This document shows, in pieces, positions 32,140 to 42,703 of a stretch of DNA of 44,445 nt. The notes beneath the pieces are model-generated. The model saw only the letters and a list, made by a program, of their open reading frames with translations, had not been told where the DNA came from and made no database searches. Both the position numbers and the translations under genes were made by a program. Origin of the DNA: Croceibacterium sp. (GTDB taxonomy: Bacteria > Pseudomonadota > Alphaproteobacteria > Sphingomonadales > Sphingomonadaceae); assembly GCA_025450635.1 (NCBI GenBank), contig JANWHA010000059.1, positions 1-44,445 of the forward strand, written 5' to 3'. The first letter of the stretch is position 1. Each line of letters opens with the position of its first letter.

Positions 32140-33495
32140 ATGGCCACCACCGCGCAAACCGCCCCCGACATCGCCAGTGAAATCTCGCGCGTTTTCGAGC
32201 TGCAGCGTCAGCACCAATGGGATGTGAAGGCCTCGACCGCCGCCGATCGCAAGGACAAGCTGGCGAAGCTGAAGACGGCCGTTGTGGCCCACGCCGACGA
32301 TATCGTCGCCGCGGTGCGCAAGGACACGCGCAAGCCCGAGGGCGAGATCCGGGTCACCGAGATCATGAACGTCACCAACAATATCCAGCTCAACATCGAC
32401 GGCCTCGAGGACTGGATGAAGCCGACCGAGGTGACCCCGACGAACAACCCCAACGACAAGGGGCTGATCGTTTATGAGGCGCGCGGCGTGTGCCTGATCC
32501 TCGGCCCGTGGAACTTCCCGCTCGGGTTGGTCTTCGGCCCGCTCGCCGCGGCGGTCGCGGCCGGCAACTGCGCCATCGTCAAGCTGACGGACCTCTGCCC
32601 TAACACCGCCAAGATCGCCGGCGAGATCATCCGCGAAGTGTTCGAGGAAAACGAGGTCGCGCTGTTCGAAGGCGGCCTGGACGTGGCCGAGGCGCTGCTG
32701 GAGCTGCCGTTCAACCACATCTTCTTCACCGGCAGCACGCGCGTCGGCAAGATCGTGATGATGGCAGCGGCCAAGAACCTCGCCAGCGTGACGCTGGAGC
32801 TCGGCGGCAAATCGCCCGTGATCATCGACGAAGGCGCCAACGTCGAAGCGATCGGCGCCGCGCTCGCCGGGGCCAAGCAGTTCAACGGCGGCCAGGCGTG
32901 CATCTGCCCGGACTACGTTTTCGTTCGCGAGGACGAGCAGGACCGACTGGTCGAGGCCTTCCGCAGCAACGTCGAGAAGAATCTCTATAAAGATGGCGCG
33001 ATCAAGAAGGAGAGCATCGCCCAGATCGTCAACAAGGGCAATTTCGAGCGCGTGAAGGCGCTGTTCGATGACGCGGTCGAGAAAGGCGCCACAGTCGCCG
33101 TTGGTGGCGAACTGGATGAGAGCGATCTCACCATCCACCCGACGATGCTCACCGGCGTCACCCCGCAGATGAAGATCCTCCAGGAAGAGATTTTCGCGCC
33201 CATTCTGCCGGTGATGACCTACGACAACATCGACCAGGCGATCGGTTATATCGAGGCGCGCGACAAGCCGTTGGCGCTCTACGTGTTCAGCCCCGACGAT
33301 GCGAATGTCGACAAGGTCCTCAAGCGGACCTCATCGGGCGGCGTGACGGTCAACGGCGTGTTCTCGCACTACCTCGAAAACCGCCTGCCGTTCGGCGGCG
33401 TCAACGGCAGCGGCATGGGCAGCTACCACGGTTATTTCGGCTTCAAGGCGTTCTCGCACGAACGCGCCGTTTACGTGCACCAGAAAGCCGCCTGA
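32140..33495 (+). CDS. Aldehyde dehydrogenase (ALDH3/coniferyl-aldehyde dehydrogenase-like)
   Basis: LGPWNFPLGLVFGPLAAAVAAGN, FFTGSTRVGK, VTLELGGKSPVII, NGGQACICPDYV (catalytic Cys). Confidence 0.93.
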   Translation: MATTAQTAPDIASEISRVFELQRQHQWDVKASTAADRKDKLAKLKTAVVAHADDIVAAVRKDTRKPEGEIRVTEIMNVTNNIQLNIDGLEDWMKPTEVTPTNNPNDKGLIVYEARGVCLILGPWNFPLGLVFGPLAAAVAAGNCAIVKLTDLCPNTAKIAGEIIREVFEENEVALFEGGLDVAEALLELPFNHIFFTGSTRVGKIVMMAAAKNLASVTLELGGKSPVIIDEGANVEAIGAALAGAKQFNGGQACICPDYVFVREDEQDRLVEAFRSNVEKNLYKDGAIKKESIAQIVNKGNFERVKALFDDAVEKGATVAVGGELDESDLTIHPTMLTGVTPQMKILQEEIFAPILPVMTYDNIDQAIGYIEARDKPLALYVFSPDDANVDKVLKRTSSGGVTVNGVFSHYLENRLPFGGVNGSGMGSYHGYFGFKAFSHERAVYVHQKAA

Positions 33496-33502
33496 CCTGC
33501 CC

Positions 33503-33527
33503 GGAACGATGAACAGGCCGGTCCGTT
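33503..33527 (+). promoter_or_regulatory. EcfG-type sigma factor promoter-like sequence
   Basis: GGAAC-N16-CGTT exact match to the alphaproteobacterial general-stress consensus, about 80 bp upstream of lolC; overlaps the terminator. Confidence 0.35.
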
Positions 33528-33543
33528 CTCGGCCGGCCTTTTT
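33515..33543 (+). terminator. Rho-independent terminator downstream of the ALDH gene
   Basis: aggccgg...ccggcct stem followed by a T tract (ggcctttttc). Confidence 0.8.
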
Positions 33544-33606
33544 CATTGCAGCGCAAGGTTCGCCTGCCTACACCGCCCGCCACCACAGTCAGGCAAGGTC
33601 CCCCGC

Positions 33607-34848
33607 TTGATCCTCTCCCCTTTCGAATGGACGATCGCCAAGCGCTACATGCTTCCCGGGCGCGGCGAGGCGTTCATCGCGCTGGTCGCCGGCATCAGCC
33701 TGGTCGCGGTGATGCTCGGGGTGGCGGCGTTGATCGTGGTCATGAGCGTGATGAACGGCTTTCGCGGCGAGCTGATCGACAAGATCGTCGGCCTCAACGG
33801 CCACGCCGTGATCCAGGGTTACGACCAGAAGATCGATAACTGGCAGCAGGTGCTGCAAGAAGTCCGCGCGACGCCCGGCGTGACGCGGGCGACGCCGCTG
33901 ATCGAGCAAGACCTGTTCGCCACCTTCAACGGCCGCGCCAGCGGCGTGATCGTGCGCGGCAACACGCCCCAGGACATCGCCAACCTCAAGCCGATGCTGA
34001 AGCAGGGCGACCTCTCGACGCTTCAGCCCGACGTCAACAACGTCGCCATCGGCTCCGGGCTCGCGCAGAACCTCGGCGTCGGCATCGGCGACACCATCAC
34101 GCTGATCAACCCGCAAGGCCGCTCCACGCCCTTCGGAACGATGCCGCGCGAGGTCGCCTACACCGTCACCGCGATCTTCGAGATCGGCGTCTACGATTAC
34201 GACAAAGCCTACGTCATCATGCCGATCCCCAACGCGCAGACGCTGCTGCTGACCGGCGACGCGATCGGCTTCATCGAAGTGAAGACGACCAACGCCGACA
34301 CCGTGCAGCAGACGCTCAAGCCGCTCGCCGACAAGCTCGCCGGACAGGCGGTGGTGACCACCTGGAAGCAGATGAACGCGAGCCTGTTCGACGCCTTGCA
34401 GGTCGAACGGGTGGCGATGTTCTTCATCCTGTCGATCATCGTCCTGGTCGCGGTGTTCAACATCCTCTCGTCGCTCATCATGCTGGTCCGCTCGAAGACG
34501 CGCGACATCGCCATCCTGCGCACGATGGGCGCAACGCGGAAGAGCCTGCTCAAGGTCTTCGTCACCGTGGGCTTCACTATCGGCGCGATCGGGATGGTCG
34601 CCGGGCTGATCCTCGGGGCGGTGATCCTGTATTTCCGCCTGCCGCTGGTGCACGTGATCGAACGGCTCACCGGCGAGAACTTGTGGGACCCCTCGGTCCG
34701 CTTCCTGACCGACCTTCCGTCGCGAACCGATCCGAGCCAGGTGATGGTCATCGTCCTCATGGCGCTGGCCCTGAGCTTCCTGGCGACGCTGTACCCGGCG
34801 TTGAAAGCCGCCAGCACCGATCCGGTGCAGGTGCTGCGATATGAGTGA
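33607..34848 (+). CDS. lolC: Lipoprotein-releasing ABC transporter permease LolC/E
   Basis: [48 protein letters not shown]; FtsX-like C-terminal TMs; TTG start. Confidence 0.94.
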   Translation: MILSPFEWTIAKRYMLPGRGEAFIALVAGISLVAVMLGVAALIVVMSVMNGFRGELIDKIVGLNGHAVIQGYDQKIDNWQQVLQEVRATPGVTRATPLIEQDLFATFNGRASGVIVRGNTPQDIANLKPMLKQGDLSTLQPDVNNVAIGSGLAQNLGVGIGDTITLINPQGRSTPFGTMPREVAYTVTAIFEIGVYDYDKAYVIMPIPNAQTLLLTGDAIGFIEVKTTNADTVQQTLKPLADKLAGQAVVTTWKQMNASLFDALQVERVAMFFILSIIVLVAVFNILSSLIMLVRSKTRDIAILRTMGATRKSLLKVFVTVGFTIGAIGMVAGLILGAVILYFRLPLVHVIERLTGENLWDPSVRFLTDLPSRTDPSQVMVIVLMALALSFLATLYPALKAASTDPVQVLRYE

Positions 34849-35515
34849 CCCCGTCGTTCGCCTGACCGATCTCACCCGCAGCTTCGAGCAGGGCGGGGTA
34901 AGGATCGACGTGCTGCGCGGCGTAAACCTGACGGTGCAGCCCGGCGAGATCGTCGCGCTGCTCGGGCCATCCGGCTCGGGCAAGTCGACCCTGTTGCAGG
35001 CGGTCGGACTGCTCGAGGGCGGGTTCGGAGGGATGATCGAGATTGCCGGGACCGACGCCAGCAAGCTGCCGAGCTCTGAGCGTACCGCCTTGCGGCGCAA
35101 CCACCTTGGCTTCGTTTATCAGTTCCACCACCTGCTGCCGGATTTCAACGCCGAGGAGAACGTCATCCTGCCGCAACTCGTTGCCGGCCGGAACCGTGCC
35201 TCGGCCACCGAGCGGGCCCGCGAGCTGCTCGGCGCGCTGGGGCTCGCCCAACGCCTGGACCACAGGCCGAGCCAGCTTTCGGGCGGCGAGCAGCAGCGCG
35301 TCGCCGTGGCCCGCGCCCTCGCCAACAAGCCGCAACTAGTGCTCGCCGACGAGCCCACCGGCAACCTCGATGAGGCCACCGCCGACAAGGTGCTGGCCCA
35401 GTTCCTCGAGCTGGTCCGCGGGCAAGGCAGCGCGGCGTTGGTGGCAACGCACAACGAACGCCTGGCCCACAAGATGGACCGCATTGTCCGCCTGCACGAG
35501 GGGGTGCTGCACTAG
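34841..35515 (+). CDS. lolD: Lipoprotein-releasing ABC transporter ATPase LolD
   Basis: [63 protein letters not shown]. Confidence 0.95.
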   Translation: MSDPVVRLTDLTRSFEQGGVRIDVLRGVNLTVQPGEIVALLGPSGSGKSTLLQAVGLLEGGFGGMIEIAGTDASKLPSSERTALRRNHLGFVYQFHHLLPDFNAEENVILPQLVAGRNRASATERARELLGALGLAQRLDHRPSQLSGGEQQRVAVARALANKPQLVLADEPTGNLDEATADKVLAQFLELVRGQGSAALVATHNERLAHKMDRIVRLHEGVLH

Positions 35516-35605
35516 CTTTCCGTCGAAGCCTGTCGTCCGCTCGTCTGACCGGGCTTTCGCGCGTGGTGGGCAATGGCATATGGCCTGAAGCAACAGGGGG
35601 CCGAC

Positions 35606-36127
<522 letters not shown>

Positions 36128-36153
36128 CGGCAGCCCACTTCGCGGCGGGTCTA

Positions 36154-36801
36154 TCAGAGCGTTACGCTCCCCGCATCTGCGCCGATTACCGACGAGGGCG
36201 CAAACACCGCTGCGATAGGCGCGGTCACCGCCGCGACGATGATGTAGACGACGATCACGCCGATGATCGTCACCGCCGTATACCCGGCGGCCTTCTCCTT
36301 CGGCACCGCCATCATCGGCGTCACGCCGAGATAGAACAGGTAGATGCCGTAAAGGCTCGCCAGCAGGACGAGTATCCCGAGCGCGGGGACGAGGTTAAAC
36401 ACGCCCGCAACCCAGCCGGCGGTGTAGGCGTAGGCACACAGCCGGAAGGCGCGCTCGTAATTCGGCTGGCCGCCGAACTTGTCGGCCAGGAAGTTCGCGA
36501 CCCAAGCCACGAGGAAAATCCCCACCAGGCCGAGGACGTAGGAGGTGATCGCCGTCGCGATGCCCGACATCAGCGACGGATGGAAGCGGACGATGATGGC
36601 GTTGAAGCCGAACACCTGGCCGCCGATAAAGCCGCAGATCGGGCCAATGGCCGCCAGCGGCACGACGTAGCGCATGAACACGCTCTGCACCGACTCGGTC
36701 TCGCCGGCGATGACTGGCCATTCGGCGGTCGGTGAGACCAGGATTGCCTTGGCGCGGCCGACGATGCCGGACGCGGGTTCGCTCTGTTGAATCTCGCTCA
36801 T
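36154..36801 (-). CDS. Yip1-family membrane protein
   Basis: RAKAILVSPTAEWPVIAGE N-terminal motif followed by multiple TM segments. Confidence 0.85.
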   Translation of the reverse strand: MSEIQQSEPASGIVGRAKAILVSPTAEWPVIAGETESVQSVFMRYVVPLAAIGPICGFIGGQVFGFNAIIVRFHPSLMSGIATAITSYVLGLVGIFLVAWVANFLADKFGGQPNYERAFRLCAYAYTAGWVAGVFNLVPALGILVLLASLYGIYLFYLGVTPMMAVPKEKAAGYTAVTIIGVIVVYIIVAAVTAPIAAVFAPSSVIGADAGSVTL

Positions 36802-36930
36802 GTACCTCCCCCATCGTTTCCGCTCGGGGGCCCGTGCAAATGCGCGGCAGTGCCGGCGCATCGGCGCTTTTCCCCAGCGACCGCGCGATCATAGCTTGAT
36901 CGGCGCCGAGCGCCATAACACATTCGCGCC

Positions 36931-39900
36931 ATGGCTTTCGCCCCTTTTGTGCCGCTGCGCGTGCTCTCCAGCTATTCGATGCTCGAAGGGGCCATCGATC
37001 CCAAGGCGATCGCCCGCCTGGCGAAGCAACGCGGCTTCCCCGCCATCGCCATTTGCGACCGCAACGGGCTTTACGGGGCGATGGCTTTTGCCAAGGCGTG
37101 CAAGGAAGACGGCATTCAGCCGATCGCCGGGGCGTTGCTGGGCGTCGCGCGACCTGGCTCGGAAATCGTCGACTACGTGCCGCTTTACGTGCAGGACGAA
37201 GCGGGGTGGAACAATTTGTGCCATCTCGTCAGCCGCGCGCATCTCGAACGGCCGCTCGAGCTTGAACCCCATGTCGGCCTCGGCGATCTCGCGGACCATA
37301 CGGACGGGTTGATCGCGCTGACCGGCGCGTCCGAAGGCGCCGTGACCCGGTTCATGGCCGATGCCAAGCCCCAGAGGGCACGGGAAATGGCCGACCGGCT
37401 TGCCGAGCTGTTTCCCGGCCGCCTGTATGTCGAACTGGCGCGGCGCGGAAATGCCATCGAGGAGGCCGCCGAGTCGGGCCTGATCGAACTCGCTTATGCC
37501 GCGGGCTTGCCGCTCGTCGCGACCAATCCCGCCAACTTTGCCGAGCCGCATATGCACGCGGCGCACGATGCGATGCTGTGCATCGCCAACTCGACCCATA
37601 TCGACAGCGCCGAGCGCCCGCGCTCGAACCCCGAGGCCTGGGTCAAGTCGGCGCCGATGATGGAAGAGTTGTTCGCCGACCTGCCCGAGACGACCGCGAA
37701 CACGCTGGTGGTCGCCCAGCGTTGCGCCTTCGCGCCGCCCAAGCGCAAGCCGCTCCTGCCCAGCCTGGCGGGCGACAGGGAAGGCGAGGCGCGAATGCTG
37801 GCGGAAGATGCGCGCGCCGGCCTGGCGGCGCGGCTGAACCGCTACGAATTGAGCGCCGATGAGCACCAGGCCTACCTGGACCGCCTCGAGTACGAGATCG
37901 ATGTGATCAACCGGATGGGCTATGCCGGTTACTTCCTGATCGTCGCCGACTTCATCAAGTGGGCCAAGGCGCATGACATTCCGGTCGGGCCGGGACGAGG
38001 CTCGGGCGCCGGTTCGCTGGTGGCCTGGTCGCTCACCATCACCGACCTCGACCCGATCCGCCTCAACCTGATCTTCGAGCGCTTCCTCAACCCCGAGCGC
38101 GTGTCGATGCCGGATTTCGACATCGACTTCTGCGAAACCCGCCGCGGCGAGGTGATCCGTTACGTGCAGGAGCGCTATGGCCACGACAAGGTCGCGCAGA
38201 TCATCACCTTCGGCAAGCTGAAGGCCCGCGCGGTGCTGCGCGACACCGGGCGCATCCTGCAGATGAGCTACGGCCACGTCGATCGGCTGTGCAAGATGGT
38301 GCCGAACCACCCGACCGACCCGTGGACCCTGCCGCGCACGCTCAACGGAGTGAGCGAGTTCAAGCGCGAATATGACAACGACGATGAAGTGAAGCGGCTG
38401 GTCGACCTGGCGATGCAGCTCGAAGGGTTCCCGCGCAACAGCTCGACCCATGCCGCCGGAGTGGTCATCGGCGACCGCCCACTGTCGCAGCTGGCGCCGC
38501 TGTACCGCGATCCTCGCTCGGACATGCCGGTCACCCAGTTCGACATGAAGCAGGTTGAGGACACCGGGCTGATCAAGTTCGACTTCCTCGGCCTCAAGAC
38601 GCTGTCGGTGATCAAGCGGGCGGTCGACCTGCTGGCCAGGCGCGGCATCGCCGTCGACATCGCCGGCATCCCGCTCGACCATGCCGAGGTTTACGCGCTG
38701 CTCAAGCGCGGCGACACGGTCGGCGTGTTCCAGCTGGAATCCGAAGGCATGCGGCGCACGCTGGCGGCGGTGAAGCCGACGCGGTTCGAAGACGTGATCG
38801 CGCTCGTCGCGCTTTACCGGCCCGGCCCGATGGACGACATCCCGGCATTCGGCGCGCGCAAGAACGGTCTCGAGCCGATCGTCTATCCGCATCCCAAGCT
38901 GGCGGACATCCTCGGCGAGACGTACGGCATTTTCATCTACCAGGAGCAGGTGATGCAGGCGGCGCAGCACCTCGCCGGCTATTCCCTCGGCGAGGCCGAC
39001 GTCTTGCGATACGCGATGGGCAAGAAGATCCAGTCCATGCTTGACGCCCAGCGCGCCAAATTCGTCGACGGATGCGGCAAGCATTCCGGCATCGAGCCGG
39101 ACAAGGCCAATGAGCTGTTTGACCGGATCGCGAAGTTCGCGGGATACGGCTTCAACAAGTGTCACTCGGCGCCTTACGCGCTGCTCGCCTACCAGACCGC
39201 GTGGCTGAAGACGCACTATCCGGAGGAGTTCTACGCCGCTTCGATGTGCTTCGACATGCACCAGTCCGACAAGCTGGCGGTGTTTGTCGACGACATGCGG
39301 CGCAGCGGCATCGCGCTGCTGGGCCCAAACATCAATCGCAGCGAGGCGGAGTTCGCCGTCGAGCCGACCGAGGAAGGGCAGGCGGTGCGCTACGCGCTCG
39401 CCGGCATCCGCAACGTCGGTGAGAAGGCGATGGAGCAGGTCGTCGCGGAGCGCCAGCGGGGCGGGCCGTTCGAGAACCTGGAAGACGTATTTCGGCGGAT
39501 GCCGCAAGGCGCGATGAACCGGCGCCAGTTGGAGGGGCTGGCCAGTGCGGGCGCGTTCGATTGTCTCGAGCCGAACCGGGCCAAGGTGCTCGCCAACGCC
39601 GACTTGCTGCTGTCGGTGGCCGAGGCCGCGGTGCGCGAGAGGGCGAGCGGGCAGCACGGGTTGTTCGGCGGTGAGCAGCACGATCAGCCTTCGCTGCGGC
39701 TCGCCGACGCCGAGCCGTGGACCCGCGCCGAGCAGATGGCGGCCGAGCGCGAGAACTTCGGGTTCTATTTCGCCGCGCATCCGGTCGAGCAATTTCGGGC
39801 CGTGGCCAGCGCCAACGGCGCGCGCTCCTACGCCTCGCTGATGGAGGCCGGCGTGCCCGGGGGCGGCCGCCAGGCCGCGGTGATGGCGGCGATGGTCGAG

Positions 39901-40398
39901 GGCGTCAGCAAGGGCCGCACCCGGCGCGGCGGGGAGTTCATCCGCGCCGACTTCTCCGATACCTCGGGCCAGTTCAGCGCCGCCTGCTTCGAAGAGAGCC
40001 TGGTCGAGAGCTTCCAGCGCTGGGCGAGCGACAGCACATGCGTGTTGCTCAATGTCGAGCTCGATGCGCCGAGCCCCGACGAACCGCCGCGAGTCACCGT
40101 GCGCGGGGCGCGGCCGCTGGCAGAGGTGCGGAACAACGCGCGCATGCTCCTGACGCTCGACGTGCGGACGGCCGAGGCACTGCAGGAGCTGCGCATGGCG
40201 CTCGATATGGGCGAACCGGGCAGAGGCGAAGTCCTCGCGCGGCTGCGGATAAATGACGGCGGTGAGCCGCTCGTCCGCCTCGGCCGCGATTTCGACCTCG
40301 ACGGCGAACTGGCCGAACGGCTGGCGCACATCGACGGGCTGGCCAACATTTCTCTGACGACGCGGCGCGGTCCGGCGCACTTGAAGCTCGTCGCGTAA
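36931..40398 (+). CDS. dnaE: DNA polymerase III subunit alpha
   Basis: PHP start FVPLRVLSSYSMLEGAIDPKAIARLAK; VGPGRGSGAGSLVAW; PDFDIDFCETRRGEVIRYV; YGFNKCHSAPYALLAYQTAWLK. Confidence 0.98.
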   Translation: MAFAPFVPLRVLSSYSMLEGAIDPKAIARLAKQRGFPAIAICDRNGLYGAMAFAKACKEDGIQPIAGALLGVARPGSEIVDYVPLYVQDEAGWNNLCHLVSRAHLERPLELEPHVGLGDLADHTDGLIALTGASEGAVTRFMADAKPQRAREMADRLAELFPGRLYVELARRGNAIEEAAESGLIELAYAAGLPLVATNPANFAEPHMHAAHDAMLCIANSTHIDSAERPRSNPEAWVKSAPMMEELFADLPETTANTLVVAQRCAFAPPKRKPLLPSLAGDREGEARMLAEDARAGLAARLNRYELSADEHQAYLDRLEYEIDVINRMGYAGYFLIVADFIKWAKAHDIPVGPGRGSGAGSLVAWSLTITDLDPIRLNLIFERFLNPERVSMPDFDIDFCETRRGEVIRYVQERYGHDKVAQIITFGKLKARAVLRDTGRILQMSYGHVDRLCKMVPNHPTDPWTLPRTLNGVSEFKREYDNDDEVKRLVDLAMQLEGFPRNSSTHAAGVVIGDRPLSQLAPLYRDPRSDMPVTQFDMKQVEDTGLIKFDFLGLKTLSVIKRAVDLLARRGIAVDIAGIPLDHAEVYALLKRGDTVGVFQLESEGMRRTLAAVKPTRFEDVIALVALYRPGPMDDIPAFGARKNGLEPIVYPHPKLADILGETYGIFIYQEQVMQAAQHLAGYSLGEADVLRYAMGKKIQSMLDAQRAKFVDGCGKHSGIEPDKANELFDRIAKFAGYGFNKCHSAPYALLAYQTAWLKTHYPEEFYAASMCFDMHQSDKLAVFVDDMRRSGIALLGPNINRSEAEFAVEPTEEGQAVRYALAGIRNVGEKAMEQVVAERQRGGPFENLEDVFRRMPQGAMNRRQLEGLASAGAFDCLEPNRAKVLANADLLLSVAEAAVRERASGQHGLFGGEQHDQPSLRLADAEPWTRAEQMAAERENFGFYFAAHPVEQFRAVASANGARSYASLMEAGVPGGGRQAAVMAAMVEGVSKGRTRRGGEFIRADFSDTSGQFSAACFEESLVESFQRWASDSTCVLLNVELDAPSPDEPPRVTVRGARPLAEVRNNARMLLTLDVRTAEALQELRMALDMGEPGRGEVLARLRINDGGEPLVRLGRDFDLDGELAERLAHIDGLANISLTTRRGPAHLKLVA

Positions 40399-40464
40399 TG
40401 GTACGGGGGTGATCCGAAGTTAACTCGCTTTTGTTAGGCTCGGGTGGCGGAGAGGAAACGAGAC

Positions 40465-40665
40465 ATGTTCGCTTTTCTGAAAGGCGTTCTAGCAGGCGCA
40501 GTCCTGTCCTTCGTGGTCGCCGGGCTGGTTGGCCACACGGGCAGCACTGGCGGCATTCTCAACGTGTTTCATTTCATGGTCCACGGGTACAGGTTTTACT
40601 GGTCTTGGGGCGTGTTCGTCGGCGGCGCACTGCTCGGCTGGGTCGTCTTTACGCTGATCGAGTGA
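40465..40665 (+). CDS. Small two-TM membrane protein
   Basis: MFAFLKGVLAGAVLSFVVAGLVGHTG...YWSWGVFVGGALLGWVVFTLIE, 66 aa. Confidence 0.55.
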   Translation: MFAFLKGVLAGAVLSFVVAGLVGHTGSTGGILNVFHFMVHGYRFYWSWGVFVGGALLGWVVFTLIE

Positions 40666-40714
40666 CGCGGGCCGGCTGGTAGTGGTGGCAGCCCGCCCCA
40701 ATGCCACCGTCTTC

Positions 40715-41800
40715 TTACAGTAGCCGAAGCTGGCCGCCCGTCTCGGGTGCGCGGAAAGCGCTACAATTCAGCTCGAACCGCTCCTTGCGCAAGCCGGCGC
40801 GCCTGCACGCAAGGCGAAAGCGGGCGCGGAACAGCTCGGCCCACACCCCGGTGGGTTTCATCCGGGTGAAGAAGTCCGGATCGTTATCCCGTCCGCCGCG
40901 GATCGAGCGGACGATGCTCATGACCTTGTCGCCGCGTTCCGGAAAATGGACGGACAGCCATTCGCGGAACAGCGGGGCCACTTCGAACGGCAGGCGCAAC
41001 GGGATCCAGCCGGCGGAGCGGACACCGAGCGCGGCAGCGCGAGCGACGATCGCCTCCATGAACTCGTCGGTGATCGCCGGGATCACCGGAGCTATCGAGC
41101 AGTGCGCGGGTATGCCGGCCTCGGCCAGCCGGCCGAGCGCGGCCAGGCGCTTGAGCGGCGCGGCGGCGCGCGGCTCGAGCTTGCCCGAGAGCCTGGCGTC
41201 GAGCGTGGTGACCGACACGGCCACGGCCACCAGGTTGAGTTTGGCCAGCTCGCCGAGCAGGTCGAGATCGCGCAGCACGCGGTCCGACTTGGTGGTGATG
41301 GTCACCGGATGGCGCGCTTCGAGGCATACTTCGAGCACCTGGCGGGTGATCCGATAGCGCTGCTCGATCGGCTGGTAGGGATCGGTGTTGGTCCCCATCG
41401 CGATCGGCCGCGGCTTGTACTTCGGCCTCGCGAGCGTCTCGCGCAGCAGCCGCGCCGCGTCGGGCTTGGCGAACAACTTGGTTTCGAAATCGAGCCCAGG
41501 CGAGAGGTCGTGGTACGCGTGCGTCGGCCGGGCAAAACAGTAGACGCAGCCATGCTCGCAGCCGCGGTAGGCGTTGACCGAGCGGTCGAAACCGATGTCG
41601 GGCGAGGTATTGAAGGTGAGGATCGTCTTCGGGTGCTCTTCGGTGACGGTTGTCCGCAGCTTCGGCGGTTCTCCGTCGAGCAAGGCGACGTGGTCGCGCC
41701 AATCGCCATCGGCCTCTCGCGTCGCCAGCCCGAAGCGCACCGGCACCGCGCCCGATTGCGCCCCGCGGCCGTGCACGAGAGGGTCCTTTCGGCGCTCCAT
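40715..41800 (-). CDS. PA0069-family radical SAM protein (SplB-related)
   Basis: YRGCEHGCVYCFARPTHAYHDLSPGLDFETKLFAK with CxxxCxxC; IAMGTNTDPYQPIE; ITTKSDRVLRDLDLL. Confidence 0.9.
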   Translation of the reverse strand: MERRKDPLVHGRGAQSGAVPVRFGLATREADGDWRDHVALLDGEPPKLRTTVTEEHPKTILTFNTSPDIGFDRSVNAYRGCEHGCVYCFARPTHAYHDLSPGLDFETKLFAKPDAARLLRETLARPKYKPRPIAMGTNTDPYQPIEQRYRITRQVLEVCLEARHPVTITTKSDRVLRDLDLLGELAKLNLVAVAVSVTTLDARLSGKLEPRAAAPLKRLAALGRLAEAGIPAHCSIAPVIPAITDEFMEAIVARAAALGVRSAGWIPLRLPFEVAPLFREWLSVHFPERGDKVMSIVRSIRGGRDNDPDFFTRMKPTGVWAELFRARFRLACRRAGLRKERFELNCSAFRAPETGGQLRLL

Positions 41801-41876
41801 GGGTGGAACATAGAGAGAACGAATGAGAGTCGCAATGGCCGGTTCGCTGGCGCTGAAGCGCAACGCCGGCGTAGTT

Positions 41877-42419
41877 TCAGCCGCCGGCGGGGCTCGGGTC
41901 CTGGTTCTTCACTTGCTGCCAGATAGCTTCTGGACCGGCGGGAAGCTTGTCCATGTGCTTGAGGAAAAGCGCGATGGTCCAGATTTGCCGGTCGTTGAGC
42001 GTCGATGCCCAGGATGGCATGCCGGTGAGGCGAATGCCGTGCTTGATCTTCCAGTACGACACGCCTTCCGGATCGTCTTCAACGCCCTCCGTGGCGAATT
42101 GCGGCGGTGCGGGGTAGAGGCCCTTGGCGATGGCCGAAGCCGCGGGCTCGCCGGCCGACGTGCCGTGGCATATCGCACAGTGCTGTCCGTAAAGCTTGAC
42201 GCCTTCGCTCAGGTTGGCGTCGTTCAGCGCGACCGGGTTTGGCCCTTTAGGCGCGTCTTTCTGCAGCGTCGCACCCAATGAAGTGTTGGCCGCCCAAAGC
42301 TCCAGGCCCCCCGGAGTGGCGTCGGCGTTGGCCGGGATCAGGCCGCTTTTCAGCAATACGAAACCGGCGACAAGCGCAACGACGATGACGGTGACGACGC
42401 CAGCGATGAAACCGCGCAT
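41877..42419 (-). CDS. Membrane-anchored c-type cytochrome
   Basis: N-terminal TM anchor; GQHCAICHG haem-binding motif; IRLTGMPSWASTLNDRQIWTIALFLK. Confidence 0.92.
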   Translation of the reverse strand: MRGFIAGVVTVIVVALVAGFVLLKSGLIPANADATPGGLELWAANTSLGATLQKDAPKGPNPVALNDANLSEGVKLYGQHCAICHGTSAGEPAASAIAKGLYPAPPQFATEGVEDDPEGVSYWKIKHGIRLTGMPSWASTLNDRQIWTIALFLKHMDKLPAGPEAIWQQVKNQDPSPAGG

Positions 42420-42703
42420 TTTATCGATGCTCCGTGTTGCACTCCGTCGGCCCGCGCCCAGCAGCTCTACACGCTTTGCAGGACGATCGGTTCCAGGAGA
42501 GACGCCAGAGGCTTACTCCCGCAGCTGCTCGCCGAGGACGACGCCGAGTGCCTTTGTCGCTCGATTTCGGCATCCAGCCGGCCTCGCCGGTGACCTCGAG
42601 CTCGCTCTCGGCGATGCGGTTCGCGAGCAAGTGGCCCATCAACCTGGAGGATTTCCTTGAGGTCGGTGCGCTCGGTTTCCGCCAGCACCGCCTCGACGGG
42701 GCG

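Noticed and set aside
36889-40380. 1163-aa minus-strand ORF opposite dnaE
   Set aside because: dnaE on the plus strand has all polymerase motifs; the antisense ORF is low-complexity and arises from GC-rich third-position bias.
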